Positions 52,074-55,124 of a stretch of DNA of 55,124 nt are shown here, piece by piece (position 1 is the stretch's first letter; each line of letters begins with the position of its first letter). Below the pieces are notes generated by a model. The model was not told the DNA's origin, did not search any database, and was given only the letters and a program-made list of their open reading frames with translations. The position numbers and the translations under genes are program-made. Origin of the DNA: Entamoeba invadens IP1 (Eukaryota; Evosea; Mastigamoebida; Endamoebidae); contig NW_004191857.1 in the NCBI RefSeq assembly GCF_000330505.1, forward strand, positions 204,580-259,703. Direction: 5' to 3'.

Positions 52074-54719
52074 TCAGTATTTGTAATATCCAGACGCAGC
52101 TCCACTGCTTTTTTGATCCACTGGTCTTGTGTCATATATCATTTGTTGTTGTTTATGATCGTTCATTTTCGCATTTTGGTATTGTGGTGGGGTATAGTGT
52201 CCTATTTGTCTTGGTGCAGTCCATTGGTTGTATGGGTTCTCAGCAAAGTCCATAACATTTTCCTGGACAGATCCAAACGTTTCCAAGCTCGGTTCTGGGA
52301 CGTTTTGTTGTGGTGGTATTTGTTGTTGTGGTGGTAATGGTATTTGTTGTGGTGGTATTTGTTGTTGTGGTTGTTGGTAATAATTATGACGATTAGTCGT
52401 ATTTTGATATCCTCTGTCTCTATATGACGATTCTCTCGCTCCACGATAATACGGTTCTCTTCTCTTTGGAATGTATTCATCAACTTGATAGTGTCGATTC
52501 CTTTTGTTAATGTCGTCTAAAACTTTCTCAGGGATTTGGATTGTTTCTCCATCTAAGTACTTTGATATGAAGAGATGATTTGGGTCATAGATTGGGTTCG
52601 AGTATGCACAGACAAATACGTTCTCTCCGTTCTGACACAAACACATTTCTTCAGAAGGAAGTAACACACCCGACACCCCATTGACGTCGTTCTTCAGTTC
52701 ATAAGCAGTTTCGCCGTACCTTGACAAATCGACCTTCTCGTCCTCGCCTCGGATTTCGGAAATGGTGTCTTTAATTATATCCCACATACTTTTCACACTC
52801 CCAGTAAATGAGTTGATCGCTTCGGCAAACTTTGGGTTCTCTTTCGAGAAGAATATCAAAGACTCTCCCCACCTCATATTCCGTTTAAACTCCTGTCCTT
52901 GAAGTTGTTTCTCAAGTGGTTTTAAGACTTCCAGCAACTTATTCTGGTCAATGAAACTTAATAGGATGACGGCTAAGTACTCTTGTGTCTTCCCATTCAT
53001 ATCAATCGCAAACTTTTCGGGATAAAATTCTTTAATTGGAGAAGTCGTGGAGTTCATGATGTCTCGAAAGAGCATGGGAACACACTCTTTCGATCGCGGG
53101 GGTAACACAGACATCAGTTGTTCGACTGGTTTGAATGGAATCCCCAACTCAAATTTGGGTTCAAGTGTGTTGTCAAGATACGTCGCGACGTCCGCAATGA
53201 ACGGCGCGTACAAATAAGGGAAGTACCAATCCCAGCATTGGCACCCCTGATAATAATACTTCAACACCCAACTGAGACCAATAAAGTATTCATTGACAAG
53301 TTGAGTCATAGCTTCGCTCGGGTATTCGATTTTGAGTTTCGACGCATAGTACTTCGCCTGATATCCATTCATCGAGTAATTGATATCTTCGCTTTCTTCT
53401 TTCTCAATCCCTTTGAGGAAATTCTCTTTGTCGAGCTTCAAGTGCTTGAGCTTCAAGTCTTTAATTGCTTGATCCTCACCACTCCCTAATACCGCTGATA
53501 TCTTATCGTCAAATTCACGAATCATTTTACCCTTTCTATTGATACGAAAACGGCTCTCCTTCTCACTTTTACTTTGAAGAATTCGTTGCTCTCGCTGACC
53601 AACAAGAGACATGAAGTTCTTCGCATGTGTCGCGTTGAGTGTTCCAGAGTCGGTAAGATACCCATTCTCAGGTAAGAACTTCATATAGACTTCCATTAAC
53701 ATGTCAATGGACCCTTCTCTGATTTCAAGTGAAGGCGAATGTGGAAGAAAGTCGTTCCCAACAAAGAAACAGAAGAAGATGAAGTCATCGATGATTCGTT
53801 CGAAGTCGAATCCTTCAATCCGAATCGTTTTCGATAAATACTCTCTCAAGATGTGACAATGTAAAAACAAAAATGGCTTCCGAATTGGGTCCATTGCACC
53901 TATTTCACCTTTGTGAGAGCATCTGTCTGGCGCATGACCTTGTTGTCCGCAGATATAACAAGGAACGTGTTCAAAGAAGACTTGTTCTCTTATGATACTG
54001 AACTTTCTTTCATGTGTAGCGAGTGTCAACATGATTAAGTCGGCGTCAAGTCCGTAGATACAGTGATGTATATTTGGATTGTAATTTGGTTGATCCTTCT
54101 GCTTTCTGATGTATTCCATGATCTTGTGTTCACCTTCCCCAGGCACAGAAGCATCACTGATTATCACTACTAACTTCTTCCAATAGGCAGATGTCGAAAT
54201 CCGCTCTTTAACGTATTCCTTTAACGTCTCTGTTACTCTCTCCATAAACACGGTTCCCGGTGTTATACAATTCGAATCCAAAGTTGGTTTGATTGCTATG
54301 GGGGAATGGCCCTGTTGAATCAAAGTGATGTTTTTCTGTTCATCATATTCTTCTTTAGATTGCGCGTCGCGTGCTGCTTTAAATCTTCTTGCTCTTTGCT
54401 GGTTCATTTTAGCGCGTGGAGCTACCCCATCGACAGCCATATATACAAGTTTCCTTGGACGAACGATGTCAATGATATAGTCCAAATACCTCTTCAGCAT
54501 TATCAGCATGTCATCTATCGTATCTGGGGCTGGACGGTCTTGTGGATGGAAACAGGGGTGGATCAATCCATTCATGTCCAAGTAAAAGTTGTCAATCTCA
54601 AACCCATTCAAATTCGGGCTGTCCAAATCGGTATGATCCGTTTTGTTCGATCCCTGGCATGCGTCTATAATTTTGGGGTATTTTTTTTCAAGCCATCTAA
54701 AGAATGAGGGTACACCCAT
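52074..54719 (-). CDS. 5'-3' exoribonuclease XRN2/Rat1
   Basis: An 881-residue XRN exonuclease. It starts MGVPSFFRWLEKKYPKII, the conserved first helix. Catalytic acidic residues are visible in NFYLDMNG (Asp48), AVDGVAP (Asp97), DASVPGEGEHK, GLDADLIML and FVGNDFLPH. The basic RRFKAARD motif binds the RNA 5' phosphate. A CCHC zinc knuckle (CYICGQQGHAPDRC, about 254-267) marks the nuclear XRN2/Rat1 class rather than cytoplasmic XRN1, which is also much longer. The tail is Gln/Pro-rich (QQQIPPQQ units) and Tyr/Gly-rich at the end. Known roles are transcription termination by the torpedo mechanism and rRNA and snoRNA 5' trimming. No intron is needed. Confidence 0.93.
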   Translation of the reverse strand: MGVPSFFRWLEKKYPKIIDACQGSNKTDHTDLDSPNLNGFEIDNFYLDMNGLIHPCFHPQDRPAPDTIDDMLIMLKRYLDYIIDIVRPRKLVYMAVDGVAPRAKMNQQRARRFKAARDAQSKEEYDEQKNITLIQQGHSPIAIKPTLDSNCITPGTVFMERVTETLKEYVKERISTSAYWKKLVVIISDASVPGEGEHKIMEYIRKQKDQPNYNPNIHHCIYGLDADLIMLTLATHERKFSIIREQVFFEHVPCYICGQQGHAPDRCSHKGEIGAMDPIRKPFLFLHCHILREYLSKTIRIEGFDFERIIDDFIFFCFFVGNDFLPHSPSLEIREGSIDMLMEVYMKFLPENGYLTDSGTLNATHAKNFMSLVGQREQRILQSKSEKESRFRINRKGKMIREFDDKISAVLGSGEDQAIKDLKLKHLKLDKENFLKGIEKEESEDINYSMNGYQAKYYASKLKIEYPSEAMTQLVNEYFIGLSWVLKYYYQGCQCWDWYFPYLYAPFIADVATYLDNTLEPKFELGIPFKPVEQLMSVLPPRSKECVPMLFRDIMNSTTSPIKEFYPEKFAIDMNGKTQEYLAVILLSFIDQNKLLEVLKPLEKQLQGQEFKRNMRWGESLIFFSKENPKFAEAINSFTGSVKSMWDIIKDTISEIRGEDEKVDLSRYGETAYELKNDVNGVSGVLLPSEEMCLCQNGENVFVCAYSNPIYDPNHLFISKYLDGETIQIPEKVLDDINKRNRHYQVDEYIPKRREPYYRGARESSYRDRGYQNTTNRHNYYQQPQQQIPPQQIPLPPQQQIPPQQNVPEPSLETFGSVQENVMDFAENPYNQWTAPRQIGHYTPPQYQNAKMNDHKQQQMIYDTRPVDQKSSGAASGYYKY

Positions 54720-55124
54720 CTTCCAGTGTTGTTTTTAGTTTATTTTATTTTTTAGGTTTAAATTAATTACAAAGCACAGATTATAATAATAGCTGTTCGG
54801 CGACTTTACAGTCCCTTTGAAAATCGCCGACTTTTCAGTGGTCTTAAAAGTCGCTGACCTAAATATTTAGTTAAATAACTCTTCAAAATACCATTTATCA
54901 TTTAAAAGATATTGAAAAAAATAAACCATATAAATTTAATATAATTATTATTAAAAATAGAAATGAAAAAACACCGTCCCAATTATATCTTCTCAAATCA
55001 TTTTTTAAATTATATTTATATGATTATAATATAACAAATTATAACAACTATTGTGTTTTTACACATTTTTGAGACTATAATGAATATGGTATAATTTATT
55101 AAAGTTAATAGTTATTTAGTTCTA
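54720..55124. other. Spacer upstream of XRN2 with a G+C-richer repeat patch
   Basis: 405 bp to the window edge. At 54799-54860 the A+T-rich DNA is interrupted by a patch with two imperfect direct repeats (CGACTTTACAGT and CGACTTTTCAGT) and a hairpin-forming pair CGACTTTT (54828-54835) and AAAAGTCG (54846-54853). The rest is A/T runs. Confidence 0.5.

Noticed and set aside
1..55124. tRNA, rRNA, CRISPR arrays, LINE/SINE or DNA transposons
   Set aside because: No tRNA-like box B word outside coding regions, no regularly spaced repeats and no reverse transcriptase or transposase frames were seen.

Overview
The window looks like nuclear DNA from an Entamoeba-type amoeba. The genes are uninterrupted or carry one short intron (41-100 nt). 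Nearly all introns start GTTTGT and most end TAG. Intergenic DNA is very A+T rich, genes are packed on both strands, and upstream regions carry TATA-like, GAAC-like and ATTCA initiator-like elements. The gene content also fits: a transmembrane kinase with a CxxC-rich ectodomain (TMK family), a second CxxC-rich surface protein, a MIF cytokine homologue and an LMBR1-type membrane protein. The fairly long intergenic spacers fit E. invadens better than E. histolytica, but the species call is weak. Two runs of exactly 100 N (24242-24341 and 35113-35212) are assembly gaps.

Layout. 1-4.1 kb: a secreted, probably GPI-anchored protein of unknown family (+) facing a small spliced gene of unknown function (-). 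4.1-9.4 kb: a 1741-residue TMK receptor kinase (-). 10.0-19.8 kb: a MIF homologue (-) diverging from a giant UBR4-like protein (+) whose first coding exon is only the start codon. 19.8-24.0 kb: a CxxC-rich surface protein (-) and a spliced cullin (-). 24.7-33.6 kb: a DYRK kinase (+) converging on the TOR kinase (-), which has one intron and one apparent single-base frameshift. 33.7-39 kb: a spliced flavodoxin-like protein (-), a 66-residue membrane protein (+), a gene cut by the gap (-), exosome subunit RRP41 (-), proteasome ATPase Rpt1 (-), a small unknown protein (-) and a C-terminally shortened CDC123-like protein (-). 39.6-46.0 kb: a spliced membrane protein joining a BPI/TULIP-like ectodomain to two PqiA-like membrane domains (+), a spliced LMBR1 family protein (-) and a Ras GTPase (-). 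47.6-54.7 kb: a plant-type (FAE1/KCS) 3-ketoacyl-CoA synthase (+), tyrosyl-tRNA synthetase (+), a Hel2/ZNF598-like RING/C2H2 protein (+) and the XRN2/Rat1 exonuclease (-).

There is no operon logic, as expected for a eukaryote. By theme the genes cover surface sensing (TMK, CxxC protein, Ras), growth control (TOR, DYRK), ubiquitin and proteasome function (UBR4-like, cullin, Rpt1), RNA decay and ribosome quality control (RRP41, XRN2, Hel2-like), translation (TyrRS, CDC123-like) and lipid handling (KCS, TULIP-PqiA protein).

The most interesting candidate is the TULIP-PqiA fusion at 39.6-42.9 kb. In bacteria PqiA works with periplasmic MCE proteins in lipid traffic; here a similar membrane core appears joined to a eukaryotic-style lipid-binding ectodomain. 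Seven introns were inferred by reading splice motifs and checking frame. They join or extend several reading frames that look separate when scanned without splicing.
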